Positions 23,593 to 32,885 of a DNA stretch of 64,000 bases are shown here, one piece after another. Source of the stretch: Lachnospiraceae bacterium (GTDB taxonomy: Bacteria; Bacillota; Clostridia; Lachnospirales; Lachnospiraceae); the NCBI GenBank assembly GCA_011960625.1, contig BLMJ01000009.1, forward strand, positions 1 to 64,000. The letters run 5' to 3'. The position numbers and the translations under genes were made by a program. Position 1 is the first letter of the stretch. Each line of letters opens with the position of its first letter. The notes under the pieces are model-generated. The model saw only the letters and a list, made by a program, of their open reading frames with translations. It had not been told where the DNA came from and made no database searches.

Positions 23593-25263
23593 ATGGCTGA
23601 ACGACGAAAAAAGAGAGACAAGAATTTTCTGGTCCAGGGGTCCATACTGGCGTTTGCAGGTGTGATTACCAAGATCATAGGAGCCGTTTACAGAATTCCG
23701 CTTACCAATACTGTAGGTACAGAAGGAATGGGGTACTATAACGTGGCCTTTTCCATCTATACGATTGCTTTGATGCTTACCTCCTACAGCCTCCCATTAG
23801 CTGTCTCCAAATTGGTTTCAGCGCGGGTGGCGATTGGAGAGTACCGGAATGCTTACAAGGTGTTCAAATGTGCCTTGATGTTTGCAATAGTAGCAAGCGG
23901 TGTGGTTTCGTTGGCGATATTTTTCGGGGCGAATTTTATTGCAGATACACTTATGTCCATGGACTTAAGCGTCTATGCACTGCGTGTCCTTGCACCCTGT
24001 ATTTTTGTAGTGGCGCTGCTTGGAGTAATCAGAGGATTTTTTCAGGGGAATGGTTCCATGATGCCGACTGCGTTTTCGCAGGTAATCGAGCAGATTGTGA
24101 ATGCGGTTGCTTCTATTGTGGGCGCGTATTTGCTGCTTCAGATGGGGAAGGAGATAGCAAATACCAGGGGAGACGACTCCTATGGCCCGGCTTATGCGGC
24201 GGCAGGCGGTACGATAGGAACGATTATGGGGGCATTTGTCGCATTGTTATTTGTGATTGTGGTCTTTATCGCTTACTACCAGCTATTTCGCAAGAAGATG
24301 CGGCGGGACAGAAGCCGAAAAAGAGAAAGCTACCGGAGGATTTACAGAATACTGTTTCTGACGATTGCGCCGGTTATTTTGAGTGCGACGGTTTATAATA
24401 TCAGCGATTTTCTGGACACTGCTATTTTTAACAATATTATGGCGGCGCAAGGATATAAGAAGACAGAGTACGCCAGCCTTATGGGTATCTTTGGAAGCCA
24501 GTTTAACACACTGATTAATGTGCCGCTGTCTGTGGCTACGGCTTTAGCCGCCTCGCTGATTCCAAGTCTGGTGGCAACGGTGCAGACAGGGAGCCGTAAG
24601 CAGGTACATAATAAAATTAACACGGCTATTCGTTTCAATATGATGATTGCCATCCCCTGTGCCGTAGGTCTTACGATTCTGGCGAAGCCCTTGATGGATC
24701 TTCTGTTCTATACGGAGGATAACACAACGGCGGCTCTCATGATGCAGCTTGGGGCTGTTTCCGTGGTATTTTACTGTCCGTCTACCCTGACCAATTCAGT
24801 GCTTCAGGGCTTGGATGATATGATGACGCCAGTAAAAAATTCTTCGATTGCACTGGTAGTCCATGTGCTTTCGCTGCTTGTGATGTTGGTTGCTTTCAAA
24901 TGGAACATTTATGCCGTGGTAATGAGCAGAACCATTTTTGCCGCTACGGTGTATATGCTGAACTGCCATGCACTGCGTGAGCGGATTGGTTATGTACAGG
25001 AACGAAAACGAACTTTTATCATCCCCACGATTGCGGCAGGAATCATGGGCGCGGTTGCCGTACTTGTGCACTTGCTTTTTGAGTTGTTTGCGGGTACTAG
25101 AATTGCGACCATATTTGCAATTCTTGCGGCGGTTCCGGCCTATGGTTTTGCTTTAGTGCTGCTTGGCGGCGTGACGGAGGATGAGATAGAGAGCATGCCT
25201 AAGGGAACATTGCTTCTGTCCATTTGTCGGAAAATGCACCTGTTCAGGGATGTTTATCGTTAA
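23593..25263 (+). CDS. SpoVB-like polysaccharide/lipid flippase (MOP superfamily)
   Basis: Fourteen-helix membrane protein of the oligosaccharide flippase family. In spore formers this group includes SpoVB and YkvU-type proteins involved in cortex synthesis and MurJ-like lipid II export. The start FLVQGSILAFAGVITKIIGAVYRIPL and the block GVIRGFFQGNGSMMPTAFSQVIEQ are typical of SpoVB-like members. 556 aa. Start ATG 23593 follows gagggagc, 13 nt after ybeY. Substrate cannot be decided from sequence. Confidence 0.9.
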   Translation: MAERRKKRDKNFLVQGSILAFAGVITKIIGAVYRIPLTNTVGTEGMGYYNVAFSIYTIALMLTSYSLPLAVSKLVSARVAIGEYRNAYKVFKCALMFAIVASGVVSLAIFFGANFIADTLMSMDLSVYALRVLAPCIFVVALLGVIRGFFQGNGSMMPTAFSQVIEQIVNAVASIVGAYLLLQMGKEIANTRGDDSYGPAYAAAGGTIGTIMGAFVALLFVIVVFIAYYQLFRKKMRRDRSRKRESYRRIYRILFLTIAPVILSATVYNISDFLDTAIFNNIMAAQGYKKTEYASLMGIFGSQFNTLINVPLSVATALAASLIPSLVATVQTGSRKQVHNKINTAIRFNMMIAIPCAVGLTILAKPLMDLLFYTEDNTTAALMMQLGAVSVVFYCPSTLTNSVLQGLDDMMTPVKNSSIALVVHVLSLLVMLVAFKWNIYAVVMSRTIFAATVYMLNCHALRERIGYVQERKRTFIIPTIAAGIMGAVAVLVHLLFELFAGTRIATIFAILAAVPAYGFALVLLGGVTEDEIESMPKGTLLLSICRKMHLFRDVYR

Positions 25264-25329
25264 AATATGAATCATTCTGCATAAAAATCGAAAAATTACC
25301 GATACTGTACTAAAAAAGGAGTTGTCCTT

Positions 25330-25740
25330 ATGAGAAATAAGTTAGGTATCGGTTTTTTTGGTGTTATGATTGTGGCGTTGATGTTGGTCACGGGAGCTTA
25401 TCAGTTAAGCTACCAGCGGGCCAAGGAGCAGAGGGAGGTTAAGCTGCAGGTTGCAGAGGAAACCCGGGCAGAAGGGCAAAAGAAGGAGGAGACGACAGCG
25501 GCCACTCCGGACCCGGCTACTGTAGCGGCGGACGGACAGGCGCTGAAGGAAGACTGCTATTACCTGATGGAGGTAAACGGTTATGTTGTGGTTTATCTAA
25601 GTGACAAGAAAACGCCCTATGAGTATACAGATATTAAGTATGACGACCTTCCTGCCGAGCTTAGGGATGAGATTCGGAATGGAAAATATGTGGAGGATGC
25701 AAAGTCTCTATATGGTTTCCTGGAAAATTATTCCAGCTAA
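25330..25740 (+). CDS. Single-pass membrane protein with BofC-like C-terminal domain
   Basis: 136 aa: an N-terminal transmembrane or signal-anchor helix (LGIGFFGVMIVALMLVTGAYQL), a Glu/Lys/Ala-rich linker, and a C-terminal domain. That domain reads YYLMEVNGYVVVYLSDKKT followed by TDIKYDDLPAELRDEIRNG. The pattern (product read-out of a BofC_C type domain, with a tyrosine-rich strand and LP..L...I..G) resembles forespore intercompartmental signalling protein BofC. There is no lipobox. Start ATG 25330 follows aaggag. BofC similarity is by eye and only moderate. Confidence 0.65.
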   Translation: MRNKLGIGFFGVMIVALMLVTGAYQLSYQRAKEQREVKLQVAEETRAEGQKKEETTAATPDPATVAADGQALKEDCYYLMEVNGYVVVYLSDKKTPYEYTDIKYDDLPAELRDEIRNGKYVEDAKSLYGFLENYSS

Positions 25741-25912
25741 AGATTGATAAATTTTTTTCAATTATTGAAATCATCGGTAGACTTTCAAGGGAAGATAGTG
25801 TAAGATAAGATGAAGATTCAGGCAGTCTCAAATAAGATACGTGTAAGTGTTATGGAGTGGTTTAACGGAAGGGGAAGTTACCGTATAACACGTTGAGGGA
25901 GGAAAGTGAGCT

Positions 25913-26134
25913 ATGGACAGTCAGAAAATTGAGAGGATCAATGAATTGTACCATAAGTCGAAGGCGGAAGGGCTGACGGATGAGGAGCGTAAAGAGCAGC
26001 AGATCCTACGGCGGGAGTATGTGGATTCCTTTAAGCGGAATCTGCGCGGCCAACTGGATCAGATTTCGATTCAAGAAGAGGATGGTTCAATTACAAATCT
26101 GGGAGAAAAGTTTGGAAACAAAGAAGGAAATTAG
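25913..26134 (+). CDS. DUF896 (YnzC family) protein
   Basis: 73-aa cytoplasmic protein with the family pattern KIERINELYHKSKAEGLTDEERKEQQILRREYV, a helical hairpin. Some family members in Bacillus are in the SOS region, but function is unknown. A strong gggaggaaag ribosome site precedes ATG 25913. Upstream 25741-25912 has TTTCAA-17-TAAGAT as a possible promoter and a GTGTTAT..ATAACAC inverted repeat in the leader. Its 3' end overlaps the start of the next gene. Confidence 0.9.
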   Translation: MDSQKIERINELYHKSKAEGLTDEERKEQQILRREYVDSFKRNLRGQLDQISIQEEDGSITNLGEKFGNKEGN

Positions 26135-26663
26135 ACAAAGAATCCGGATGGAACGAGAGAAGTTTGAGAAGGCCTGCTTTATTGAGGCTACAAACAGGAT
26201 TGCCGCCGCTGTAGTCAGCCATCCCTGGTTTCTTGGCGAGAGGGAGCTTTATATTTACGCGGACTGTAAAGGCGAGGTGGGGACAGGCAAGATTATGGCA
26301 AAGGCATTTCAGAGAGGGATGAATGTATGGGTTCCCCGTGTGACGGGGGATACCATGCTTTTTTGCCGTGTTCGGGGAATGGATGAGTTAAAGCCCGGTA
26401 CATATGGGATTCTGGAACCCACGGGGAATGAATTTTCGGAGGGGGAAGAAGGGCTTATGATTATGCCGGGGGTAGCGTTCGACGAAGCCTGCCATCGAAT
26501 TGGATACGGCAAAGGGTTTTATGACAGGTATCTTGAAAAGCACAGGAAGCTTCGCAGAATGGCCCTTGGGTTTGAGTACCAGGTGTTGGCAGAGGTTCCG
26601 TATGATGAGTATGATATCTGTCCTGAGATTGTGGTTACAGAGCGAAGGGTGATTGGGATGTGA
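26112..26663 (+). CDS. 5-formyltetrahydrofolate cyclo-ligase
   Basis: Converts 5-formyl-THF to 5,10-methenyl-THF with ATP. The signature MIMPGVAFDEACHRIGYGKG followed by FYDRYL is present near the C-terminus. The track ORF starts at 25980 out of the family. TTG 26112 is chosen because it gives METKKEIRQRIRMEREKF, which aligns with the conserved basic N-terminus, and because gggag lies 6 nt upstream; ATG 26148 would cut this off. It overlaps the DUF896 gene by 23 nt. 183 aa. Confidence 0.92.
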   Translation: METKKEIRQRIRMEREKFEKACFIEATNRIAAAVVSHPWFLGERELYIYADCKGEVGTGKIMAKAFQRGMNVWVPRVTGDTMLFCRVRGMDELKPGTYGILEPTGNEFSEGEEGLMIMPGVAFDEACHRIGYGKGFYDRYLEKHRKLRRMALGFEYQVLAEVPYDEYDICPEIVVTERRVIGM

Positions 26664-26692
26664 ACCAGTCATGGGCAGCGAAAGGAGTACAT

Positions 26693-26875
26693 ATGCAGAC
26701 AGGATTACCGAAAGATGCTGTGATGAGGTTAAGTGTGGTGAATACGAAACTGAGGGATGTTTATCATACATTGGAGGATTTGTGCGAGGATATGGACGTG
26801 GACAAAGAGGAAATTGTGAGTAGTTTAAGAGCTATTGGTTACGAGTATGACGAGGGAATACGGCAGTTTGTCTGA
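26693..26875 (+). CDS. DUF4250 domain protein
   Basis: 60-aa protein typical of Clostridia: LPKDAVMRLSVVNTKLRDVYHTL, LCEDMDVDKEEIVSSL and a closing YEYDEGIRQFV. It looks like a compact helix-turn-helix with an acidic recognition side, so DNA binding is possible but unproven. The track start GTG 26660 is replaced by ATG 26693, which has aaaggag 5 nt before it. It lies between the cyclo-ligase and miaB. Confidence 0.88.
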   Translation: MQTGLPKDAVMRLSVVNTKLRDVYHTLEDLCEDMDVDKEEIVSSLRAIGYEYDEGIRQFV

Positions 26876-26940
26876 GAATAGCACATGACAGAGCTTGTTA
26901 ATTTTGAGTATGTGACAGAAAGGGAGAAAAGTCAAGAGAA

Positions 26941-28398
26941 ATGTATCAGGAAATTGATTTAAATAAAATAGACATTCATGCAGAGCCTCCCGTAGAGGAA
27001 CCCGCCCGTCAATATTACTTTATGGCAAGATGCAAGGAGTGGGTGAAGGATTTTGAGCAAAAAAATGGCCGCTTACCCAGCTTCTGCGTAACGACATTTG
27101 GATGCCAGATGAACGCCCGTGATTCCGAGAAGCTAAGAGGAATTTTAAAAGAGATTGGCTATGTGGAAGAAGCGGAGGATAAGGCGGACTTTGTCATTTA
27201 TAACACCTGTACTGTCCGGGAGAATGCAAATACCCGTGTATATGGAAGGCTTGGACAGTTGAAGCCTCTGAAGAAAAAGAATCCCCATATGATGATTGGA
27301 CTTTGCGGCTGTATGATGCAGGAGCCGGAAGTAGTAGAGAAGTTAAAGAAGAGTTATCGGTTTGTGGATATTATTTTTGGGACCCACAATATCTATAAGT
27401 TTGCGGAATTGGTTGCGACTCGCCTTGAGTCAGAGCGGATGGTAATTGATATCTGGAAAAATACAGACAAAATTGTGGAAAATCTTCCGAATCAGCGGAA
27501 ATATAGTTTTAAGTCAGGAATTAATATTATGTTCGGATGCAATAATTTCTGCAGCTATTGTATTGTCCCTTATGTGCGGGGCCGTGAGCGAAGCCGTGAC
27601 CCTCAGGCGATTATCCAAGAAATCCGGCGGCTTGTGGCGGACGGTGTAAGCGAAGTGATGCTTCTTGGGCAGAACGTAAATTCCTATGGAAAGACGCTCA
27701 ATACGCCTATGACATTTGCGAAGCTTCTCAGGGAGATTGAAAAGATTGACGGGCTTTTGCGGATTCGATTTATGACCTCCCATCCAAAGGATCTTTCTGA
27801 CGAACTGATTGAGGTGATGGGAAATTCGCAGAAGATTTGTAAGCATCTGCATCTTCCCGTCCAGTCGGGAAGTACGGATATTTTAGCGAAGATGAACCGC
27901 CGTTATACGAAGGAGCAGTATCTTGAGCTGGTGGAGAAGCTTCGTAAGGCTGTGCCGGATATTTCCCTGACAACGGACATCATTGTGGGATTTCCGGGAG
28001 AGACGGAAGCAGATTTTGAAGAGACGCTTGATGTGGTCAGGAAAGTGCGGTATGACAGTGCATTTACATTTATCTACTCAAAACGGACGGGAACGCCTGC
28101 TGCTGTGATGGAGAATCAGGTATCGGAAGAAGTAATTAAGAACCGGTTTGATCGGCTGCTTCGGGAGGTACAGACGATTGCAGCAGAAGCTTGTGCAGTC
28201 CATGAGGGAACTGTGCAGGAGGTATTAGTAGAGGATATATGCAGCCATGACCCTAAGATGGTGACAGGGCGGCTTGGCAATAACCTGCTGGTGCATTTCT
28301 ACGGGGGTCAGGAATTAATCGGTCAGTATGTGGAGGTAAAGCTTACGGAGTGCAGAGGATTTTATTATATAGGGGAGATGGCAGGAAAAGCTTCCTAG
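26941..28398 (+). CDS. miaB: tRNA-2-methylthio-N6-dimethylallyladenosine synthase
   Basis: Radical SAM methylthiotransferase acting at A37 of tRNAs reading UNN codons. The N-terminal UPF0004 domain has the three cluster cysteines (TFGCQMN, NTCTVRENA, GLCGCMM). The radical SAM motif CNNFCSYC is near residues 200-207, and a TRAM domain lies at the C-terminus. 485 aa, including the extra N-terminal 60 residues seen in clostridial MiaB. In related genomes it is followed directly by mutS; here an 11-kb island intervenes. Confidence 0.97.
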   Translation: MYQEIDLNKIDIHAEPPVEEPARQYYFMARCKEWVKDFEQKNGRLPSFCVTTFGCQMNARDSEKLRGILKEIGYVEEAEDKADFVIYNTCTVRENANTRVYGRLGQLKPLKKKNPHMMIGLCGCMMQEPEVVEKLKKSYRFVDIIFGTHNIYKFAELVATRLESERMVIDIWKNTDKIVENLPNQRKYSFKSGINIMFGCNNFCSYCIVPYVRGRERSRDPQAIIQEIRRLVADGVSEVMLLGQNVNSYGKTLNTPMTFAKLLREIEKIDGLLRIRFMTSHPKDLSDELIEVMGNSQKICKHLHLPVQSGSTDILAKMNRRYTKEQYLELVEKLRKAVPDISLTTDIIVGFPGETEADFEETLDVVRKVRYDSAFTFIYSKRTGTPAAVMENQVSEEVIKNRFDRLLREVQTIAAEACAVHEGTVQEVLVEDICSHDPKMVTGRLGNNLLVHFYGGQELIGQYVEVKLTECRGFYYIGEMAGKAS

Positions 28399-28400
28399 TG

Positions 28401-28446
28401 TAGTGTGCCGACACATTTGTCTGAAAGCAAATGTGTCAGCACACTA
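28401..28446. other. Long imperfect inverted repeat after miaB
   Basis: TAGTGTGCCGACACATTTG pairs with CAAATGTGTCAGCACACTA over 19 bp with one C-A mismatch and an 8-nt loop tctgaaag. There is no T-run on either side. It begins 3 nt after the miaB stop and ends 10 nt before a true terminator. It marks the left edge of the accessory island. Confidence 0.6.
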
Positions 28447-28455
28447 GATAGAGGG

Positions 28456-28491
28456 ATCGCATCAGGCACAGAAATGCTTGATGCGATTTTT
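28456..28491 (+). terminator. Rho-independent terminator of the miaB operon
   Basis: ATCGCATCAGGCA / TGCTTGATGCGAT stem (13 pairs including one G-U), 6-nt loop, followed by TTTTT. It lies between convergent miaB and the glycosidase gene. Confidence 0.85.
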
Positions 28492-28508
28492 CTATATTTA
28501 TCAATGAA

Positions 28509-31500
28509 TTAAGTAAGGTTAATTTTAAAATAGGTATGGTACGGTTGGTTATGCACCGCATAAGACGGAATAAATTCCAAATCGTCATACCAAAGTGTAG
28601 GTCTGCCCTCCCAGCAAATCTTGAAGGAATCCTCCAGAACTTTAGGAAGATTCAGTGTAATCCAGTCAGTCCTGCTGCTTAGTGCGGTCATGACGAGAGG
28701 CCCGTACATCAGACTTGCGGCAGGGTATCCCTCGTAGGCGTCGTTGGTATAACATAGATGGAGGGCATAGGGAGTGGAGACGGTAATCCAATCACCGTCG
28801 GCAAAGGTCTGGTTAATCGTATAATATCCAACCTGGTCTGTATGCTTTGGAAGTATTCCGTTCTTATCTGATACCTGGAAAGTCTGGCGGCACCAATAAG
28901 GAATCCGAATTTTCAGTTTCAGGGAAACCGTCCCGCCCGCCGTCTCGGTATGTATAGACAGACGGAAAGACTGGGATGGGAAAGCTTGGTCAAGGGAAAT
29001 AGTTACGCCCTTCTCCTGCCAGTGATAGACAGATGGAAGAAAGAGGTTTAAGTAAAGGCTTCCATCCGTCCCGTGGTGATAAATATGCTCCGTATACCGA
29101 ACATGATTCTCCATGCCGGTTCCATGACAGCAGGTAAAATCGTCGTAATTATTGCTGTACTCCTTCTGTGCGCCTGGTCCAATGGGAAGCATATAGGTGA
29201 CGCCGTGGAGCGCCCCTTCTTTTGCGTCTGGATTCTGGCTGGCGGCAATATGGTTCAAAAGAGCCCGCTCGTAATAGTCCATATAAGCGCTGTGTTCTGG
29301 AGCATACTGATATAACATTCCGGTTAGCTTCAGCATATTGTAGGTGGCGCAGGTTTCACAGTTTCGTCCGCCCTCGATGTGGTTGGCCAAAAGGTCCGCC
29401 TCCCGAAAGTTTTCCCCTCGGCCCACGCCGCCGATGGAGTACATATACCGATTAACCACAATCTCCCAGAAATTCTTTGCCAAATGGTAATAGGAACGCT
29501 CTTTCGTTGCACGAAACATTTCCATAGCCCCGATAATTTGGGGGATGTGCTGGTTGGCATGTATCCCGCTCAAAGGATCTCGTCCGTGTTTCAACCCCTC
29601 AAACAGGGGCGGATTGTCGAACATCTCGGCTGCAGCCAGATAGTCTGTGCAGCCGGTAACTCTATACAAAGCGGCAAGGGATTCGTTTATCCCTCCATAT
29701 TCACCTGCAATGTACAGTTTCCACATGGCGGTACGCTGCTTTTTCGTTGTAGCCGAAAGGCGTCCGTAAACCCAGTCTCCGATGCCGCAGGCGCAGGAAA
29801 GGGCGGCCTCACTTTGAAGAAGGCGATGGCAGTCCAAAAGTCCCGCAAGAATTTTGTGGAGTGTATAATAGGGCGCCCAAATGGTGGCATAAGGCGTAAA
29901 CTCTTCCAGAAGAGCAAACTGATCGGGGGAATAAGCGCTTAAAAAACCCTTCCCCCAGGTATCAGGATTACGGCTCCAGAGGGACTGTACCGCATTGTTC
30001 GGCGTACAGGCTGTCTGGAAACCGGCAGGTTCTCCGTTCGATATCTGCTGTAGTTTTCGAAGCTCTCCAATCATGTAATCTGCCTTCTGGTGAAAGCGCT
30101 CATCACCTGTGGAGACGAATGCATGGGCAAGGGCAGACAGGTAGTGTCCCGTGGAATGTCCTCTAAGCAGTCCGGCGGGCTCTTCCCAGCCCCCTGGCGG
30201 CACGGCTTCATTGGTATCGAAGCCAAAGGCTTTGCGGAAATTGTAGAGCATACGGTCAGCGTCTAGGAAGAGCAGGTAGTGAAGGCACCGCTTCTGATTT
30301 TCAAAAAATACGCCGTTTTCTGTTAGACAAAGATGCTCCATGGCAGCAGGTTTTGCTTGAAGCTTAGGCGTTTCATATGAATCTGCGGCAGCAGGAATGT
30401 ACGCTCTTACAGGAAGGCTGCGACAGCAATCTGCAAGGATTGTGACCGGAAAATTTCTTGTGACTGACGCAGTGTTGTAGGAGGAAGTCAACGTCAGCGT
30501 CAGTTTTTCAGGCTTATCCGTCGGCCTTTTCTGGATATGTCCCTGATGGTCCATCCATTCTGGGCTGCTGCTTCTCCATTGGAAGGAGGCTCCGTTGCTT
30601 CCAGTAAGAGGAAGATCTAGGTCTTCTGTAACGTGTCCCGGAAATGGAAGAGCAACCTCCTGTGCATCCTTGTGGGCGATAACAGAAGCTTCTGGCATAG
30701 GCTCAATCTGGCACTGGTAAGTCTTAATTAACTGGCAGTCTCCGAAGGTAAGAGCGGCCTCCAATGTGCCGGTAAGCAGCTCTTTTCCGGCTTGGGGTCG
30801 GGTGAAGGCTCCGCTGTCCGAGATGGTATCCAAAGTCAGGCTTTTCCAGCGAATTTTTGCACCTGTCTTTCCCATCACCGGAAGCGTCAGTGGTTTCACT
30901 AGCGGCTTCGAAAACAGAGGTAAAAGCTGTTGCGCTTCAATCTGAAGGCGCATGTTGGGCGTAATTTGAAACAGGGAGGCAATCTCGCTGCCATCCAGTA
31001 TTCGGGAGAATATCCGTATATCGGAAAAAACTGCCGAAAGTGGGAGGGAGGCAAAAGTACCGTATCCGAAATAACAGTCACTACAATGCTTGAGAGTCTG
31101 GGCATCCATTCGCGGATGTTCAAAAGCGCCGCAGAGCTTTCCGTCTATATAGAGGGTTACATGGGAAGGGCTTCCCACGGAAAAAGAGACGGCGATATGG
31201 AACCATTGATCAGAGGGCGCCTGAAACCATGACTTTAGACTTCGCTCCTGGCTGCGTCCGCCTCCTGTTGCACAGGGAGACAAAAGGATGTAATCCGGAT
31301 TGCCGGCATCTGGCATCACAGAAAGATAGAAGCAATAGTCCCTGCCGAAGGAAAATAGATTTCCGTACTCAGATAAAGGGGATAGCTTAGCGTAAAAACT
31401 GACGGTAACGCCATCCTCTACTTTTAGTATGCCGTCTGGCAGATGAAGGAATCCCCCGTCCGTCCCTCCAGAGAGAACGAGAGTCGGGAGCGTCTGCCCG

Positions 31501-31646
31501 AAAACAGCGTCCATACCTATATTTGCTCCGCCGCGATCACAGCCTCGAATAACGCCCGCATATCCGTTCCCTGTAAGGTCAGGCACAATGGTGCTGCTGA
31601 CCTCAGAGAAATCATAGCGGGCAAGCTCATTTGCTATCGTAGTCAT
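28509..31646 (-). CDS. DUF1680 glycoside hydrolase (GH127/GH146, beta-L-arabinofuranosidase type)
   Basis: Large multidomain glycosidase, 1045 aa. A LamG/concanavalin-like domain (about 15-235) is followed by two Ig-like 'atrophied' domains (about 260-345 and 355-430), then the (alpha/alpha)6 catalytic domain and beta-sandwiches. The Zn-cysteine active site is complete: E and C in NCETCATYNML (about 763-766) and the adjacent cysteines in DFTCCHGTGMENH (about 838). These equal Glu338, Cys340, Cys417 and Cys418 of Bifidobacterium HypBA1. The ETCATYNMLKLT form looks closer to GH146. The track start at 31745 has no ribosome site; ATG 31646 has aggaggt upstream and gives MTTIANELARYDFS without signal peptide, so the enzyme appears cytoplasmic. 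It is the only intact - strand gene. Substrate (arabinose side chains) is a family inference. Confidence 0.88.
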   Translation of the reverse strand: MTTIANELARYDFSEVSSTIVPDLTGNGYAGVIRGCDRGGANIGMDAVFGQTLPTLVLSGGTDGGFLHLPDGILKVEDGVTVSFYAKLSPLSEYGNLFSFGRDYCFYLSVMPDAGNPDYILLSPCATGGGRSQERSLKSWFQAPSDQWFHIAVSFSVGSPSHVTLYIDGKLCGAFEHPRMDAQTLKHCSDCYFGYGTFASLPLSAVFSDIRIFSRILDGSEIASLFQITPNMRLQIEAQQLLPLFSKPLVKPLTLPVMGKTGAKIRWKSLTLDTISDSGAFTRPQAGKELLTGTLEAALTFGDCQLIKTYQCQIEPMPEASVIAHKDAQEVALPFPGHVTEDLDLPLTGSNGASFQWRSSSPEWMDHQGHIQKRPTDKPEKLTLTLTSSYNTASVTRNFPVTILADCCRSLPVRAYIPAAADSYETPKLQAKPAAMEHLCLTENGVFFENQKRCLHYLLFLDADRMLYNFRKAFGFDTNEAVPPGGWEEPAGLLRGHSTGHYLSALAHAFVSTGDERFHQKADYMIGELRKLQQISNGEPAGFQTACTPNNAVQSLWSRNPDTWGKGFLSAYSPDQFALLEEFTPYATIWAPYYTLHKILAGLLDCHRLLQSEAALSCACGIGDWVYGRLSATTKKQRTAMWKLYIAGEYGGINESLAALYRVTGCTDYLAAAEMFDNPPLFEGLKHGRDPLSGIHANQHIPQIIGAMEMFRATKERSYYHLAKNFWEIVVNRYMYSIGGVGRGENFREADLLANHIEGGRNCETCATYNMLKLTGMLYQYAPEHSAYMDYYERALLNHIAASQNPDAKEGALHGVTYMLPIGPGAQKEYSNNYDDFTCCHGTGMENHVRYTEHIYHHGTDGSLYLNLFLPSVYHWQEKGVTISLDQAFPSQSFRLSIHTETAGGTVSLKLKIRIPYWCRQTFQVSDKNGILPKHTDQVGYYTINQTFADGDWITVSTPYALHLCYTNDAYEGYPAASLMYGPLVMTALSSRTDWITLNLPKVLEDSFKICWEGRPTLWYDDLEFIPSYAVHNQPYHTYFKINLT

Positions 31647-31760
31647 AATTAAGAAAACCTCCTGTGTATCTTTTTCTCCTATTTTATCAAAAAAGGAAAA
31701 GATTGTATATAGACTGAGAAGGAAGTATAATAATGGAAAATACATTTCAAAGGCAGGAAT

Positions 31761-32386
31761 ATGGGGATGGGATCAGAGAATAAGAAATCAGAAAAATCTA
31801 AGAAACAGGAAACAAAACAGGTAGAAATCAAAGAGTATATTAGAGGAGCGGGAGGCAGCATTGTCAGCAAGTCCATTTTGAACGGGACATCAAAACTGAA
31901 ATGGTTGTTTCGGGACGACAGCGGACATGGGAACGGATGGATTGCGTTTGGCGATACCGATACCCAGGAATACGTAAACAACGCGGAAAATATGGCGGTT
32001 GTAGATTTTAATATCCTTGCAAATATTGAGCCAACAGTATTGAATGTATATTACATGCCAGTAGGAAGCGATTTGGAATTTCGTTCGGACAAGACACGGA
32101 AGCAGAATACCGAGAATTTTTTGAGCAATGGCAGGGGGAGAATCCGGATAAGAATAAGTATATAGACTATTTTGCAATGCTTTTTAAAAACAGCTATAAA
32201 AAATATCCTGAGGTTCAGAATGAGTGCGCGAATTTTCTGCAATGGGAGATTCCGGGAACGGGAAGTAAACTGACGCTCTTTTCCAGCGGAATGGGAGATG
32301 GGGTTTATAGCGGATATTGGGGGTTGGATGAACAAGGCGAACCTGTGTCTCTGGTAGTTCCGTTTATGAATCCTGCATATTTTTAA
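31761..32386 (+). pseudogene. Frameshifted DUF2185 (Imm33-like) plus DUF4241-like gene
   Basis: The first frame (31761-32165) encodes a DUF2185/Imm33-type domain: GGSIVSKSILNGTSKLKWLF, GWIAFGDTDTQEYV, MPVGSDLEF. After about 32081 the family-like sequence continues in another frame as FGQDTEAEYREFFEQWQ and runs without a stop to 32386. That part ends SSGMGDGVYSGYWGLDEQG followed by LVVPF, typical of DUF4241. The track shows the second part only from its internal Met (32177). Joining needs a -1 shift near gaatttcgttcgg, which contains no heptanucleotide slippery site, so a one-base loss or a sequencing error is likely. Such domains often act as immunity proteins of polymorphic toxins; no toxin gene is adjacent. 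Start has aggcagga upstream. Confidence 0.7.
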
Positions 32387-32467
32387 AAGGAGAAATAAAT
32401 ACCACCTATAATATGAGCAGAAAACGTTCACACTATGTATGAGTAACATAAGTGAGGATGTTTTTAC

Positions 32468-32884
32468 ATGAAGAAACTGAGCGAATATTTATTATTATGG
32501 ACACTTGGCGGAGGTCTCTATTACTTTTTTGAAATATTTTTCCGTGGATTTTCTCATTGGTCTATGTTTGTGCTTGGCGGTACCTGTATGGTTTTTTTCA
32601 CAATTCAGGGACAGATGGTCCATTGGGAGGATCCTCTGTGGAGGCAGATATTACGGTGTATTATTTTTGTGACGGCCATGGAGTTTATTACAGGCATTAT
32701 TGTCAATAAGTGGCTGCATCTGGCTGTGTGGGATTATAGTAATCAGCCGTTTCAGCTGTTTGGCCAGATCTGCCTGCCATTTATGGTCATTTTTTCCGGA
32801 CTGTGCGCGCTTGGGATTTTTCTTGGCGGGTATCTGCCTTATTGGCTGTACGGGGAAGAGAAGCCTCATTATCATGTGTTATAA
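32468..32884 (+). CDS. Putative ABC-transporter type IV (CmpB-like) membrane protein
   Basis: 138 aa with four predicted transmembrane helices: LLLWTLGGGLYYFFEIFF, MFVLGGTCMVFFTI, RCIIFVTAMEFITGIIV and LPFMVIFSGLCALGIFLGG. The pattern E..FR...HWSM...G......G and EFITGIIVN...WDYS are typical of PF06541 proteins. Function is unknown; despite the family name there is no ATPase partner nearby. Start ATG 32468 follows gtgagga. It stands alone in the accessory island. Confidence 0.82.
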   Translation: MKKLSEYLLLWTLGGGLYYFFEIFFRGFSHWSMFVLGGTCMVFFTIQGQMVHWEDPLWRQILRCIIFVTAMEFITGIIVNKWLHLAVWDYSNQPFQLFGQICLPFMVIFSGLCALGIFLGGYLPYWLYGEEKPHYHVL

Positions 32885-32885
32885 A

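Noticed and set aside
28401-28446. Single CRISPR-like palindromic repeat
   Set aside because: Only one copy, with no regularly spaced array or cas genes in the window.
32081-32087. Programmed -1 frameshift in the Imm33/DUF4241 gene
   Set aside because: The junction gaatttcgttcgg has no X-XXY-YYZ slippery heptamer and no evident downstream pseudoknot, so a mutation or sequencing error is more likely.
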